64,000 nt of DNA from Opitutaceae bacterium (GCA_016711225.1 JADJTK010000052.1:434001-498000), one strand, 5' to 3'. Positions 1 to 14,333 are shown, numbered from the stretch's first letter. Translations and numbers: made by a program. The notes: generated by a model from the letters alone, not told the origin.

Positions 1-1
1 G

Positions 2-670
2 GGCGGCATGCGCGTGCTGCAGTTTGGCATCGAGTATCCTACTTTTGTTCGCCGCCTGCTGCCCATGGCCACTACGGCCCGCGAGAACGCGCAGGCGATC
101 GCCTTCAACGCCGTCGGCCGCGAGGCCATCGTGCAGGATCCCGACTGGCACCGCGGCGAGTATCCGAAGGGCGGAGGCCCGCGGGTGGGCTTGGCCATCG
201 CCCGGATGATGGCGCACATCACCTATCTTTCCGACGCCTCGATGGAGCAAAAGTTTGGGCGGCGCAAACGCGACGGCGCGGCCGGAGTGGAGCATGCGGC
301 CACCTTCGATGCGCAGTATGAGGTGGAGAGCTACCTGCAGCACCAGGGCCAGGCGTTCATCAACCGCTTCGACGCCAACTCCTACCTCTACATCACCCGC
401 GCGATCGACGACTTCGACCTGGCCGGCGCCTATGGCTCGCTCGAGAAGGCCTTCCGCGAGGTGCGCGCGCGCACGTTGTGCGTGGCCTTCACCAGCGACT
501 GGCTGTTCCCCACCGCGCAGAATCGCGAGATTGTCCTCGCCCTGCTGCGTGCGGGGAAGTCGGCCAGCTATGCCGAGTTGGTCACCGACTTGGGCCACGA
601 CTCCTTCCTGCTCGATTCGCCCCAGCTCTACGATCTGGTGCGCGACTTCCTCGCCGCGCCGGCGGAGTGA
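2..670 (+). CDS. metX: Homoserine O-acetyltransferase, 3' part
   Basis: C-terminal 222 codons of a MetX-type alpha/beta hydrolase; the start lies before the window. The family acylates homoserine from acetyl-CoA (or succinyl-CoA) in methionine synthesis. The frame opens with GGM, the tail of the GxSMGGM nucleophile elbow, so the catalytic Ser itself is just outside. The other two triad members are visible: Asp in FTSDWLFP and His in LGHDSFLLD. The segment SYLYITRAIDDFDL is typical of the family. Acetyl versus succinyl specificity cannot be judged from this part. Confidence 0.9.
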   Translation, partial: GGMRVLQFGIEYPTFVRRLLPMATTARENAQAIAFNAVGREAIVQDPDWHRGEYPKGGGPRVGLAIARMMAHITYLSDASMEQKFGRRKRDGAAGVEHAATFDAQYEVESYLQHQGQAFINRFDANSYLYITRAIDDFDLAGAYGSLEKAFREVRARTLCVAFTSDWLFPTAQNREIVLALLRAGKSASYAELVTDLGHDSFLLDSPQLYDLVRDFLAAPAE

Positions 671-800
671 GCCGAGGGGCCTGTGTACCGACGCTTGCGA
701 AGAGTCGGCGCGTTTGCCTCAATACGGCCTTCGACCCGATGGCGGCGCTCCGCCGGTTGACTTCGGGGTGCCACGACCTTCCACGAACTCCCTCACCCCC

Positions 801-1568
801 ATGAAACGTGTCCTCTCCGCGCTCTTGACCGCCTGCGTCGGTCTCGCCGCTCTCCCGACCCACGGACAGGTGTCGGTTACCTCCCTTGGCGTCGCCTACA
901 CCGAGAACTTCGACACGCTCAGTAACACCGCAGGCCTGACAACCGCCAACCTGACCAACGGGTGGCTCATGACGGAGAGCGGTGGCGGCGCCCGGGACAA
1001 CGAACAATATGCGGTGGCTGCAGGCGAATCGAACACCGGTGATACCTACAGCTTCGGCGCGGCTGGTTCGACGGAGCGCGCCTTGGGCGGGCTGCGCAGC
1101 GGCACCCTGATCCCGGTATTCGGGGTCCAGTTCGTCAACAACACCGGGGTGACGATCACGAGTCTGGATATTTCCTATGTCGGCGAGATGTGGCGTTTGG
1201 GCACGGCGGCCCGGACCGATCGGTTGGATTTTCAATACAGCCTCGATGCCGTTTCTCTCGCCTCAGGGGCCTGGACCGACGTCACGGCCCTCGGCTTTTC
1301 GTCGCCCGACATCGTGACGGTGGGGGCGAAGAACGGGAACCTTCCCGCGGAGCGGACCACGGTCGCCGCTTCGATCAACGGTCTCGCCGTCGCCAACGGG
1401 GCGGTCGTTACGATTCGTTGGACCGATGTCGATGCGAGCGGCGCCGATGACGGTCTCGCCGTCGATGATTTTGGGCTTACCGCCATTCCAGAGCCGTCGA
1501 CCTATGCGTTGCTGTTTGGGGTGGTGGCGCTGAGCTTGGTCATCGTCGGGCGGCGGTGCCGCCGCTGA
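801..1568 (+). CDS. PEP-CTERM sorting domain protein
   Basis: 255-residue exported protein. The ATG at 801 gives a clean signal peptide (MKRVLSALLTACVGLAALP, then THGQ); upstream in-frame codons read as non-coding sequence. The body is Thr/Ser/Gly/Asn rich without a recognised enzyme motif. The C terminus has the PEP-CTERM tripartite signal: IPEPSTYALLF, a hydrophobic helix, and a basic GRRCRR tail. Family knowledge: such proteins are processed by an exosortase and tied to exopolysaccharide or the cell surface. Function of the body unknown. Confidence 0.85.
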   Translation: MKRVLSALLTACVGLAALPTHGQVSVTSLGVAYTENFDTLSNTAGLTTANLTNGWLMTESGGGARDNEQYAVAAGESNTGDTYSFGAAGSTERALGGLRSGTLIPVFGVQFVNNTGVTITSLDISYVGEMWRLGTAARTDRLDFQYSLDAVSLASGAWTDVTALGFSSPDIVTVGAKNGNLPAERTTVAASINGLAVANGAVVTIRWTDVDASGADDGLAVDDFGLTAIPEPSTYALLFGVVALSLVIVGRRCRR

Positions 1569-1738
1569 GGTTTCGTCTTCCTCCACGGGCGAAGCGCGAG
1601 CAGGGGGCGGAGCGGGGTTGGGCGTGAAATCTCGCCGGGCGGCATTTGTACAACCGGTGCCGCCGGGTTTAAGGATGCCCCGGGTGGGCCGATGGACGAG
1701 GTGGCTGCTCCCGTTCCGGGGTTTGTGGCCGCTCTCGC

Positions 1739-7489
<5,751 letters not shown>

Positions 7490-7524
7490 ACGGTGAACGT
7501 TCGACAGTTGGCAGAGGGGCGAAG

Positions 7525-7556
7525 GGACAAGTTACAGGGACCAAGTGACAAGTGCC
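7525..7556 (+). repeat. AAGTGACAAG-type intergenic repeat, copy 1
   Basis: Runs of GGACAAGTTAC and CAAGTGACAAGTG between the kinase and the next gene. Similar degenerate runs occur at 13441-13475, 45455-45490 and 49812-49850, always outside genes. Confidence 0.5.
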
Positions 7557-7636
7557 GGCGGGCCCGTGGGTCGTCCCTTCAGGGCGACTGGGCCGATGTC
7601 GCTCTCGGATCAGACGCGGGCACGGAGCCGGTCGGC

Positions 7637-8728
7637 TCAGTCCTTGAAGGCGAAGTCCCGCGGGGATTCGGGGCCGGTGGCACGCTTGAGCCCGCGGCGC
7701 ACGGAAGTGAGGCTCTCGCGGATGAGATCGCCCATCGACTCGCAGACGAGGAAATCGGGGTTGGCGTAGTGCTCGGCTAAAGCGGTGCGCAGCTGGACCA
7801 CATGGTCCCCCGGGGCGAGCTCCTGTTTCGCCATGGCGTCGAGCAGCCGTTCGAGCCGCTCGCGGATGAGGTCGGCGCGCTGGATGATGAGGGTCTGCTC
7901 CTCGCGTTGGTATTGGAGGGCGGTGGTGGGGTTGAGATGCCGCATGCAGAAAAGCGCGAGGTGGCGGTTCTCCGGGAAGAACTGCGGCCGGTAGAAGTTC
8001 TTGCGCGGGCTGTACGACTGCTGGTCGAAGTCCATCGCGCGGAAGCGGATCGTGGGTTCGTCGAAGTCGGGCACTACCAAGGCCACGAAGTTGTAGGCGC
8101 GCATGTCGCCCAGCAGGCGGATGAAGCAGCGCTCGTTGAACTTCACCAGCTCCTTGGCCACGCGCACGGCCTTGAGGTCGCCACGAGGTAACCACTGGTC
8201 AATGAACACATCGCCCGGGATGCCGATGACGTGTTCCTCCACCAACGTCTCGCCGCAGGTGAGGAAATTCATGCGGTTGGGCGAGAGCAGGTGCTCAAGC
8301 TCCAGTCCGAACACGCGGGAGGCGTCGGCCTTCTTGAGGTAGAAGTAGTCCTGGTTGTCGTTGTAGGAATTGACGATGCGGATGCGGAACGGCAGCGAGT
8401 TGCCGAAGGTGCAGTAGTCGATGCGGTCGACGTAGAGGTGCTGCATCAGGGAGAGGTCGCCTTGCACGCGCAGTAGGGCGTAGAGACGGGTGAGTCCGGC
8501 GTTGAGCCGCTCCATGTCGTGGCGGTCATAGAGCACTGTCTCCCAAAGGGTGGACTCGCCGGCGGAGTCGAGTAGCGGGATGGATTCGCGGAAGTATGAC
8601 AGGTCGCGGTAGAGCACGGGCAGCTCCTGGTCGCGGCGGTAGTGCGCGAGGTAGTCGCGCAGCGCCGGTACGATGGGGTAAGCGGGCTTGCGCTTGGTGG
8701 GCGAGAGCGGCTGCTGGCGCGTCGGCAT
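7637..8728 (-). CDS. Conserved protein of unknown function, kinase-like motif
   Basis: 363 residues, no signal peptide or membrane helix. I do not recognise a named family with certainty. The segment GDMRAYNFVALVVPDFDEP followed by FRAMDFDQQSY resembles the catalytic-loop Asp and DFD metal-binding order of kinase-fold proteins, and similar proteins of this size occur as conserved hypotheticals in Verrucomicrobia and Bacteroidetes. The N terminus is basic. No catalytic Lys or glycine-rich loop is obvious. It is transcribed toward the kinase gene and follows the small membrane protein gene at 8823-9185 on the same strand with about 94 bases between them. Confidence 0.7.
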   Translation of the reverse strand: MPTRQQPLSPTKRKPAYPIVPALRDYLAHYRRDQELPVLYRDLSYFRESIPLLDSAGESTLWETVLYDRHDMERLNAGLTRLYALLRVQGDLSLMQHLYVDRIDYCTFGNSLPFRIRIVNSYNDNQDYFYLKKADASRVFGLELEHLLSPNRMNFLTCGETLVEEHVIGIPGDVFIDQWLPRGDLKAVRVAKELVKFNERCFIRLLGDMRAYNFVALVVPDFDEPTIRFRAMDFDQQSYSPRKNFYRPQFFPENRHLALFCMRHLNPTTALQYQREEQTLIIQRADLIRERLERLLDAMAKQELAPGDHVVQLRTALAEHYANPDFLVCESMGDLIRESLTSVRRGLKRATGPESPRDFAFKD

Positions 8729-8822
8729 GCGCGCACCGTAGCGGCCGGCGCGGCCGGGGCAACGCCGGCCGCGACAGGAACGCGATGAGAAGCAACCCCG
8801 GTGGGCGAGCGGCAGGGGCCGC

Positions 8823-9185
8823 TCAACTCAGCGGCGGGTTGCGCCACTCGGCCGGCAGCAGGGAAGCGATGCCGTGGGCGGTCATCTGGTAGTAGAGCCA
8901 GAAGACCAGCGCGCCGAGCCCGATGAGGAAGAGCGCCTCGCCCAGTCCCCCCGCGCCGCTTTTGCTGGTGCGGTGCAGGGTCTGCACAAGCTTCTCCATC
9001 GCGGGCGAGAGCAGGAAGGCCACCACTGTGCCCCCGAAGAGCACCAGCAGGATCACCGTCGAGGTGCGTAGAAATGGGTCGTCGACCACCTCCGCCTTGT
9101 AGCTGACCACGTTGTTCACGAGGTTGAGCAGCAACAGCAGGCAGGGGAGGATGTAGTAGTTCTTTACGGCCGCAGCTTTCTTCAT
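8823..9185 (-). CDS. Small membrane protein, unknown function
   Basis: 120 residues starting at MKKAAAVKNYY. Three hydrophobic stretches (about 12-32, 42-64, 82-104) predict an integral membrane protein. A longer in-frame extension upstream would run antisense through panB and is rejected. It is divergent from panB (180-base gap) and upstream of the kinase-like gene on the same strand. No family recognised. Confidence 0.72.
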   Translation of the reverse strand: MKKAAAVKNYYILPCLLLLLNLVNNVVSYKAEVVDDPFLRTSTVILLVLFGGTVVAFLLSPAMEKLVQTLHRTSKSGAGGLGEALFLIGLGALVFWLYYQMTAHGIASLLPAEWRNPPLS

Positions 9186-9365
9186 TCGGAGGGCGAGCGT
9201 GGGGAACGCGTGGGCGGAATTCAACTCCGGGGAGGACCCGGCGCCGTGCTGGCCTGCACGCCTGCGAGGATGGCGACGCATTTCGGGGGAGTCCGCCCGC
9301 CTCGGGCCCTCGCCTCGCGCCTTGCCGTGGGGGCGAGGATGCCGTTGGCTGCCTAACCACTTCCC

Positions 9366-10157
9366 ATGAAAACGATCCGCGAGTTCGCCGAAGCCAAAGC
9401 CGAGGGGCGCAAAATCGTCATGGTCACCGCCTACGACGCCTGGTCGGCGCGGCTGCTGGCCGCCGGCCCGGTCGACTGCCTGCTGGTGGGCGACAGCGTA
9501 ATGATGACTCTCTACGGCGAGCGCGACACGCTGGGCGCCACCACCGAGATCATGGCGACGCATACCCGTCTTGTTGCCCGTCAGGCGCCGGACAAGCTCA
9601 TCATCGCCGATCTGCCTTTTCTGGCCGTGCGCAAGGGCAATGCCCACGCGCTCGACAGTGCTGCCGCCCTTCTGCGCGCTGGCGCCCACGCCGTGAAGGC
9701 CGAGGGGGTGCGCGGCCACGCCGACGTGCTCCACCATCTGGTCGAGTCCGGCATTCCGGTCATGGGCCACCTCGGGCTCACCCCACAATCCGTGCATGCG
9801 CTCGGCGGCTACAAGGTGCAGGCCAGGGAGCCAGCCGAGGCGGCGCAGTTGCGCACCGATGCCGTCACGCTCCAGGAGGCCGGTTGCTTCTCGGTGGTGC
9901 TGGAGTGTGTCCCGGCCGCGTTGGCCAAATCCCTTACCGAGGCCCTCACGATCTCCACCATCGGCATCGGCGCCGGGGCCGACTGCGACGGACAGGTACT
10001 CGTGATCCACGATCTGCTCGGCATCAACCCCGACTTCAAGCCGAAGTTCGTGCGCCGTTTCGCCGATACCGCCACAGTGATGAAGGACGGCATCGCCGCC
10101 TACGCCGAGGCCGTGCGCGCCGGTACCTTCCCCGACGGGAAAGAAAGTTTCCGGTGA
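9366..10157 (+). CDS. panB: 3-methyl-2-oxobutanoate hydroxymethyltransferase
   Basis: 263 residues, the usual PanB length. It makes ketopantoate from 2-oxoisovalerate and methylene-tetrahydrofolate, the first committed step to pantothenate. Metal and substrate residues are present: Asp43-Ser44 in VGDSV, Asp82 in ADLPF, Lys111 and Glu113 in VKAEG, plus GHLGLTPQS and GIGAGADCDGQVL. The loop after GDS reads VMMTLYGERDTL where many PanBs have LGMVVLGYDTTL-like sequence, so it is a somewhat divergent member. It opens a pantothenate/CoA gene group. Confidence 0.95.
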   Translation: MKTIREFAEAKAEGRKIVMVTAYDAWSARLLAAGPVDCLLVGDSVMMTLYGERDTLGATTEIMATHTRLVARQAPDKLIIADLPFLAVRKGNAHALDSAAALLRAGAHAVKAEGVRGHADVLHHLVESGIPVMGHLGLTPQSVHALGGYKVQAREPAEAAQLRTDAVTLQEAGCFSVVLECVPAALAKSLTEALTISTIGIGAGADCDGQVLVIHDLLGINPDFKPKFVRRFADTATVMKDGIAAYAEAVRAGTFPDGKESFR

Positions 10158-10175
10158 GAAACAGCCCCAAGACAG

Positions 10176-10216
10176 GTCAGCAGAGGACACTGAGAGGAAG
10201 AGGAGAACACAGAGAA
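10176..10216 (+). repeat. CAGAGGACAC-type repeat, left arm
   Basis: Purine-rich run with CAGAGGACACTGAG and GAACACAGAG units directly before the lipoprotein ATG. The opposite-orientation counterpart lies at 10585-10622 after the gene; the same family flanks the larB-larC gap. Confidence 0.5.
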
Positions 10217-10217
10217 A

Positions 10218-10553
10218 ATGTGCAGACTGCTTCACCTCTTGCTCGCCGTCGTCCTTGCCGGGCTGGCCGGATGCCAGACTCGCGGGCTAGTGGGCGAGTG
10301 GTACAACCCTCCACTCGCCAAGTGCCAAGCAGTTCTTGAATTGATGAGGGATGGCACCTACTCGTACGCACAGCATGGCAGTGCAAGAGAGGTCGCATAT
10401 GGGCGGTGGTGGCAGATCGAGAAGAACGTCGTTTTACTGGTACCAAACAATTTGGCACAGGCACAGTGGTTCGCGCGGATTGAAAGGAAGGGATTGATCG
10501 AGTCGCAGATTGAAGCCTCTTCTGGATATCCGGATCTTGCTCCCGGGTTGTGA
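10218..10553 (+). CDS. Small lipoprotein
   Basis: 111 residues with a short type II signal peptide and lipobox LAGC, predicting lipidation at Cys19. The mature part includes a GEWYNPP segment and DGTYSYAQHG followed by YGRWWQIEKN, a pattern seen in small lipocalin-like 'response' proteins where Gly-x-Trp and Gly-Thr-Tyr strands alternate. Exact family not recognised. Base composition is lower in GC than neighbours and the gene sits between inverted repeat arms, so it may be a later insertion between panB and coaC. Confidence 0.75.
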   Translation: MCRLLHLLLAVVLAGLAGCQTRGLVGEWYNPPLAKCQAVLELMRDGTYSYAQHGSAREVAYGRWWQIEKNVVLLVPNNLAQAQWFARIERKGLIESQIEASSGYPDLAPGL

Positions 10554-10584
10554 AGGAAACGAGAACTCGGCGCACGCGGCCAAA

Positions 10585-10622
10585 CTCTCCGTGATCTCCT
10601 TCCGCTCTCTGTGCTCTCTGTG
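10585..10622 (-). repeat. CAGAGGACAC-type repeat, right arm
   Basis: Pyrimidine-rich run with CTCTCTGTGCTCTCTGTG units, the reverse-complement style of the run at 10176-10216. The two arms enclose the lipoprotein gene. Confidence 0.5.
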
Positions 10623-10670
10623 ACCATTTCCGAACGCGTCATCTAGCCTTTCATTTTCCGAGCCCCCGCC

Positions 10671-11216
10671 ATGGCCTCCAAAAACATCCTATTTTTCCTT
10701 ACCGGTTCCATCGCCTGCGCCAAGGCGACCACCACGATCTCCCGGCTCGCCCAGGCCGGAGTGACGGTCCAGACGGTCGTGACCCCGGCGGCGCTGCACT
10801 TCATCGGCAAGTCCACGCTCGAAGGTCTCACCGGGCGTCACGTCTACTCCGATATGTGGGCCGATGGCGCGGCGCTCGATCACATCGAATTCGCCCGCAA
10901 TGCCGACCTAGCGATTGTCTGCCCGGCCACGGCCAACTCGATCAACCGCCTTGCCGCCGGCATCGCCGACGATCTGTTGGGCACGCTCTTCCTCGCGTGG
11001 GAGCTCGACAAGAAGCCGTGGCTGGTCGTCCCCGCGATGAACCATCGCATGTGGCAGCATCCCGCTACGCAGGCCGGCACAACGAAGCTGCGTGGTTGGG
11101 GCGTGCGTTTCATTGAACCCGCCGAAGGCATGCACGCCTGCGGTGAAGGCGGCCCCGGCCGGCTACCCGACCCTGAGTCGATCGCCGTCGACGTGCTCAA
11201 GGCGCTGGGATCATGA
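10671..11216 (+). CDS. coaC: Phosphopantothenoylcysteine decarboxylase, stand-alone
   Basis: 181-residue HFCD flavoprotein. It converts 4'-phosphopantothenoylcysteine to 4'-phosphopantetheine with FMN. Diagnostic elements: TGSIACAKA near the N terminus, active-site His in LDHIEF, PATANSINRLAAGIADDLL, substrate-binding PAMNHRMW, and the Cys lid in ACGEGGPGR. In most bacteria this is the N-terminal half of the fused CoaBC (Dfp); here it is a separate gene whose TGA overlaps the next ATG (ATGA). Confidence 0.92.
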   Translation: MASKNILFFLTGSIACAKATTTISRLAQAGVTVQTVVTPAALHFIGKSTLEGLTGRHVYSDMWADGAALDHIEFARNADLAIVCPATANSINRLAAGIADDLLGTLFLAWELDKKPWLVVPAMNHRMWQHPATQAGTTKLRGWGVRFIEPAEGMHACGEGGPGRLPDPESIAVDVLKALGS

Positions 11217-11851
11217 AGATCCTTGTCACCGCTGGTGCCACACGCGAACCGCTCGATGAAGTGCGCTTCGTCTCCAACGTCAGCTCCGGGGCGACCGGCG
11301 CCGCGTTGGCCGACGCGTTGTTCAGCCTCGGGCACGAGGTTGTGTTGTTGCGCGGCGAGGGGGCGGTCAGGTCTCAGCAGGTGCGCGACGGCGAGACGTT
11401 CACCTCCTGCGCCGATCTGCTCGCGAAGTTGCAGCGCCGGCTGGTGGGCGGCAGTTTCGAGGCCGTGGTGATGACTGCCGCCGTAGCCGACTATCGGCCG
11501 GAGATGACGCTTTCGGGCAAGATCCGCTCCGATGCCGACGAACTCATCGTGCGGTTGGTGCGCAACCCCAAGATTCTGCCTCAGCTCAAGGACATGTCGC
11601 CGTGTCCGTTGCAGGTGATCGGATTCAAGTTCACCGTCGGGGCCGATGCCGACGCGCGCCGCGCCGCGGTATCCGCACAATGGGCGGGTGGAGGGGTCGA
11701 TGCCACGGTGCACAACGATCTGCACGAGATCCGCGCGGCCGCGGTGCATCCGTTCTACCTCTGGCGCGATCCGGCGATCACGCCGGTGCTGCTTGTCGGG
11801 GTGCCCGCGCTTGCGGCGGCGCTGCACGCCGGGTGGATGGAGGCGGAATGA
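11213..11851 (+). CDS. coaB: Phosphopantothenate-cysteine ligase, stand-alone
   Basis: 212 residues, starting inside the coaC stop (ATGA), so translation is probably coupled. It joins 4'-phosphopantothenate and cysteine. Family motifs: VTAGATREPLDEVRF, SNVSSGATGAALA, AAVADYRP followed by a Lys (SGKIRS), and an Asn near the end (ATVHNDLHEI) where CoaB enzymes have the acyl-intermediate Asn. Together with coaC it replaces the usual fused enzyme. Confidence 0.9.
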   Translation: MKILVTAGATREPLDEVRFVSNVSSGATGAALADALFSLGHEVVLLRGEGAVRSQQVRDGETFTSCADLLAKLQRRLVGGSFEAVVMTAAVADYRPEMTLSGKIRSDADELIVRLVRNPKILPQLKDMSPCPLQVIGFKFTVGADADARRAAVSAQWAGGGVDATVHNDLHEIRAAAVHPFYLWRDPAITPVLLVGVPALAAALHAGWMEAE

Positions 11852-11883
11852 GGTGCCGTTTGGAGGAACCTGCTTGCATGCGA

Positions 11884-11923
11884 TTCTGTGCTTGGCGTCG
11901 CGTGCCAGCACGCTCCCACAGAA
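11884..11923. repeat. REP-like hairpin
   Basis: Imperfect palindrome after coaB: outer arms TTCTGTG and CACAGAA, inner arms GCGTGC and GCACGC around a 2-base loop. It may act as terminator for coaCB, but no T-run follows. Confidence 0.5.
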
Positions 11924-11931
11924 GGCAGTCG

Positions 11932-11966
11932 GCCCCATAGGGCCTATACGTCCAATAGGACCTATG
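11932..11966 (+). repeat. CCTATA/CCATAGGG short repeat, copy 1
   Basis: Tandem variations on CCTATACG and CAATAGGACC between coaB and the phosphofructokinase gene. A second copy with the same elements is at 61671-61702. Confidence 0.4.
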
Positions 11967-11982
11967 TTCCGTCCGCTTCTCC

Positions 11983-13242
11983 TCACTCGAATCGCGCGGC
12001 CTGCCCGGTGGAGGAGAGCACGGCGCTCCAAAGCGGACTCTGGGGATCCACTTGTTTGGTCGTGGCGACGATCTGCTCGATGGGTACGTGGATGAATTCG
12101 TCGTGCAGGTGGCCGATGACTAAGCCGGTCTTGCCGGCCATCGCGGCGTGCACGGCGTGGCGGGCGAATTGGTCGCAGAGCACGGCGTCCTCGGAATCTG
12201 CGGGCACGCTGCGCACGAGATAGCTCGGGTCGATGTAGCGCAGGGTAGCTTCGATCTTTTCGGCTTTGAAATGGGCGGCGATCCGGTCCCGCAGAAAGGG
12301 TCCGATGTCGGCCAGCTTGGTATTACCGGAGGCGTCGGTGCCGCCGGTGGCGGCGAGCAGCCCCTGGCCGGCACCCTCAGCGACGGCGATGAGGGCGTGG
12401 TTGCGCGCCAGTACCCGTTTTGTGAGGGCGGCGAGCAGCCCGCCGGGCCCGTCGAGCCGGAAGGGGATCTCGGGGATGAGGCAGAAGTTCACGTCCTGGC
12501 TGGCGAGGGTGGCGCCGACGGTGATGAAGCCGGCGCTGCGGCCCATGAGCTTCACGATGGAGATGCCGTTGCGCACGCTGTGGGCCTCGGTGTGCGCGCA
12601 GGCCAGCATGGCGGAGGCCTGCTCCACGGCGGTCAAGTAACCGAAGGTGCGCGACACGAAGGGCACGTCGTTGTCGATCGTCTTGGGGATGCCGACGACG
12701 GCGAGCGGGTGCCCGCGTCGCCGGGCCTCTTGGAAGAGGTCGTTGCCCCCGCGCTGGGTGCCGTCGCCGCCGATGGTGAAGAGCATGTTCACCCCGAGGC
12801 GGATCAGATTGTCGACGGCGAGGGCGGTGTCGACCGGGCCGCGGGAGGTGCCGAGCAGGGTGCCGCCTTCCTGGTGGATCTTGTCGACGGCGTCGCCGGT
12901 GAGGCGCAGGGGCGGGCGGCCACGGGCCGGGTCGAGCCCCTGGTAGCCGTCGCGGAAGCCGAGGATCTCCTGCACGCCGTAGCCGTGCTGGAGCTCGAGA
13001 AAGAGCGAGCGGATCACGTTGTTGAGTCCCGGGCACAGGCCGCCGCAGGTGACGATGCCGGCGCGCACCGTGGTCGGTTCGAAGAAGAGCCTGGCGCGTG
13101 GGCCGGCTAGTTCGAACTCGTCGGTCGGCGCGGCGGGCGTGGCGGGGTTGCGCAGCACCGTCGCGGGCAGGCGGAGATCGTCGCGCACGTGTTGGCGCAG
13201 CGGGGAGGGGAAACGGGGTTCGCCGAGAGTGGTGATAGTCAT
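11983..13242 (-). CDS. 6-phosphofructokinase, ATP-type of the 'long' clade
   Basis: 419 residues from MTITTLGEPRF; upstream in-frame sequence does not look coding. Phosphorylates fructose 6-phosphate in glycolysis. It has the PFK core: GGLCPGLNNVIR, FRDGYQG, GGDGTQRGG, PKTIDNDVPF, MGRSAGFIT. Gly in GGDG marks ATP rather than PPi use, while Lys in PKTIDND is the PPi-like residue; this Gly/Lys pair is known from the trypanosome/plant clade of ATP-PFKs. The N-terminal extension of about 90 residues before the first core motif also fits that clade. It is convergent with coaB and divergent from coaX. Confidence 0.9.
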   Translation of the reverse strand: MTITTLGEPRFPSPLRQHVRDDLRLPATVLRNPATPAAPTDEFELAGPRARLFFEPTTVRAGIVTCGGLCPGLNNVIRSLFLELQHGYGVQEILGFRDGYQGLDPARGRPPLRLTGDAVDKIHQEGGTLLGTSRGPVDTALAVDNLIRLGVNMLFTIGGDGTQRGGNDLFQEARRRGHPLAVVGIPKTIDNDVPFVSRTFGYLTAVEQASAMLACAHTEAHSVRNGISIVKLMGRSAGFITVGATLASQDVNFCLIPEIPFRLDGPGGLLAALTKRVLARNHALIAVAEGAGQGLLAATGGTDASGNTKLADIGPFLRDRIAAHFKAEKIEATLRYIDPSYLVRSVPADSEDAVLCDQFARHAVHAAMAGKTGLVIGHLHDEFIHVPIEQIVATTKQVDPQSPLWSAVLSSTGQAARFE

Positions 13243-13440
13243 GGAGGGGCGGCGGTGGTTGGCCGGGGAGCGAGCGGGGTGAGTTGTGGCCGGAGGGTGG
13301 GTGGAGTTCGAGCACAACCTGCGGGGTAGCCGCCGGCTCGTGCTCTTCCTTCCCCGGTTGCAGCGGGAGGGGATTCCGGGGCGTTGGCGACGAAGCGCTT
13401 GCCAGCTTCGCCACACCAGTGGCCAGGTGGAGCAGGCGCG

Positions 13441-13475
13441 GAAGGGGCAAGTAACAAGGGCGAAGTGACAAGTGG
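13441..13475 (+). repeat. AAGTGACAAG-type intergenic repeat, copy 2
   Basis: GCAAGTAACAAGG and CGAAGTGACAAGTGG in the 341-base gap between the phosphofructokinase and coaX starts. Nothing else recognisable lies in that gap. Confidence 0.5.
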
Positions 13476-13583
13476 CGGGGGCGAAATGTCGGAGAAGGAG
13501 AACGAGTGGACGCCCTCACTCCCTTCCTGTCGCCCTCAAGGTTGTGGTGGCGAACCGGCGTCGGGTTCATATCGTGGCCGACG

Positions 13584-14333
13584 ATGCGCGCGCTCCTCCT
13601 CAATATCGGTAATACCTCCCTGCTGGGCGGGGTGGTGGTGCGCGGGCAATTGCGGGCGCGCTTCCGGGTGCCGGTGGGCGAGGTGGCGACGACGGCCGGG
13701 CTGCGACGCGTGCTGGAGGCCCGGGTGCGCGGAACCGTCGAGCGGGTGGCGCTGTGTTCGGTGGTGCCGGAGTTGACGTTGCCGGTCTGCGCGGGAGTGA
13801 AACTTGCCTTGGGTGTGGCGCCCCGGGTGTTGCGCGCAGAGTCGGCCCACGGGCTGGACATCGGCTACAAGCGGCCGCGGGAACTCGGGGCCGATCGGGT
13901 GGCGGCTGCGCTCGGGGCGCATTCGGCCTATCCGGGGCGCGATTTGATCGTCGTCGATTTTGGCACGGCTACGACGGTGACAGCGGTGACGGCCGCCGGG
14001 GCGGTGGCCGGAGGTGCAATTCTGCCCGGCTATGGGTTGTGGTCGGAGATGTTAGCGGCACGTACGGCCCAGTTGCCCAAGGTCAACGGAACGGTGCCGC
14101 GGCAGGCGCTCGGTCGGACACCCAAGGAGGCGATCGCCGCCGGGCTGCATTTCGGCCATGCCGGGGCGGTGCGCGAGTTGGTGAACCGCATTTCCCGCGA
14201 GGTTTATGACCGGAAACGCCCCCTGATCTTGGCCACGGGTGGAAACGCCGCCCGCTTTGAACGTGAGAATGTCTTTGCCGAGCACGTGCCCGACCTGATT
14301 CTTCTTGGCCTCTACGCCTATGCCTATGCTTAG
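13584..14333 (+). CDS. coaX: Type III pantothenate kinase
   Basis: 249 residues from MRALLLNIGNTS; an earlier in-frame ATG at 13506 would add a non-conserved leader. Phosphorylates pantothenate, the first step of CoA assembly. Visible family motifs: GADRVAA (Asp104, the likely catalytic base), VVDFGTATTVTAV (ASKHA phosphate loop), GGAILPGYGL. The first ASKHA loop reads NIGNTS: Asn7 replaces the nearly universal Asp of D(I/V)GNT, which contacts the ATP phosphates through metal. This is the main oddity. The gene overlaps panD by 8 bases. Confidence 0.9.
   Translation: MRALLLNIGNTSLLGGVVVRGQLRARFRVPVGEVATTAGLRRVLEARVRGTVERVALCSVVPELTLPVCAGVKLALGVAPRVLRAESAHGLDIGYKRPRELGADRVAAALGAHSAYPGRDLIVVDFGTATTVTAVTAAGAVAGGAILPGYGLWSEMLAARTAQLPKVNGTVPRQALGRTPKEAIAAGLHFGHAGAVRELVNRISREVYDRKRPLILATGGNAARFERENVFAEHVPDLILLGLYAYAYA

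Noticed and set aside
8823..10235. 470-codon frame reading as one long protein on the minus strand
   Set aside because: Only the last 120 codons look real; the upstream part is antisense to panB.
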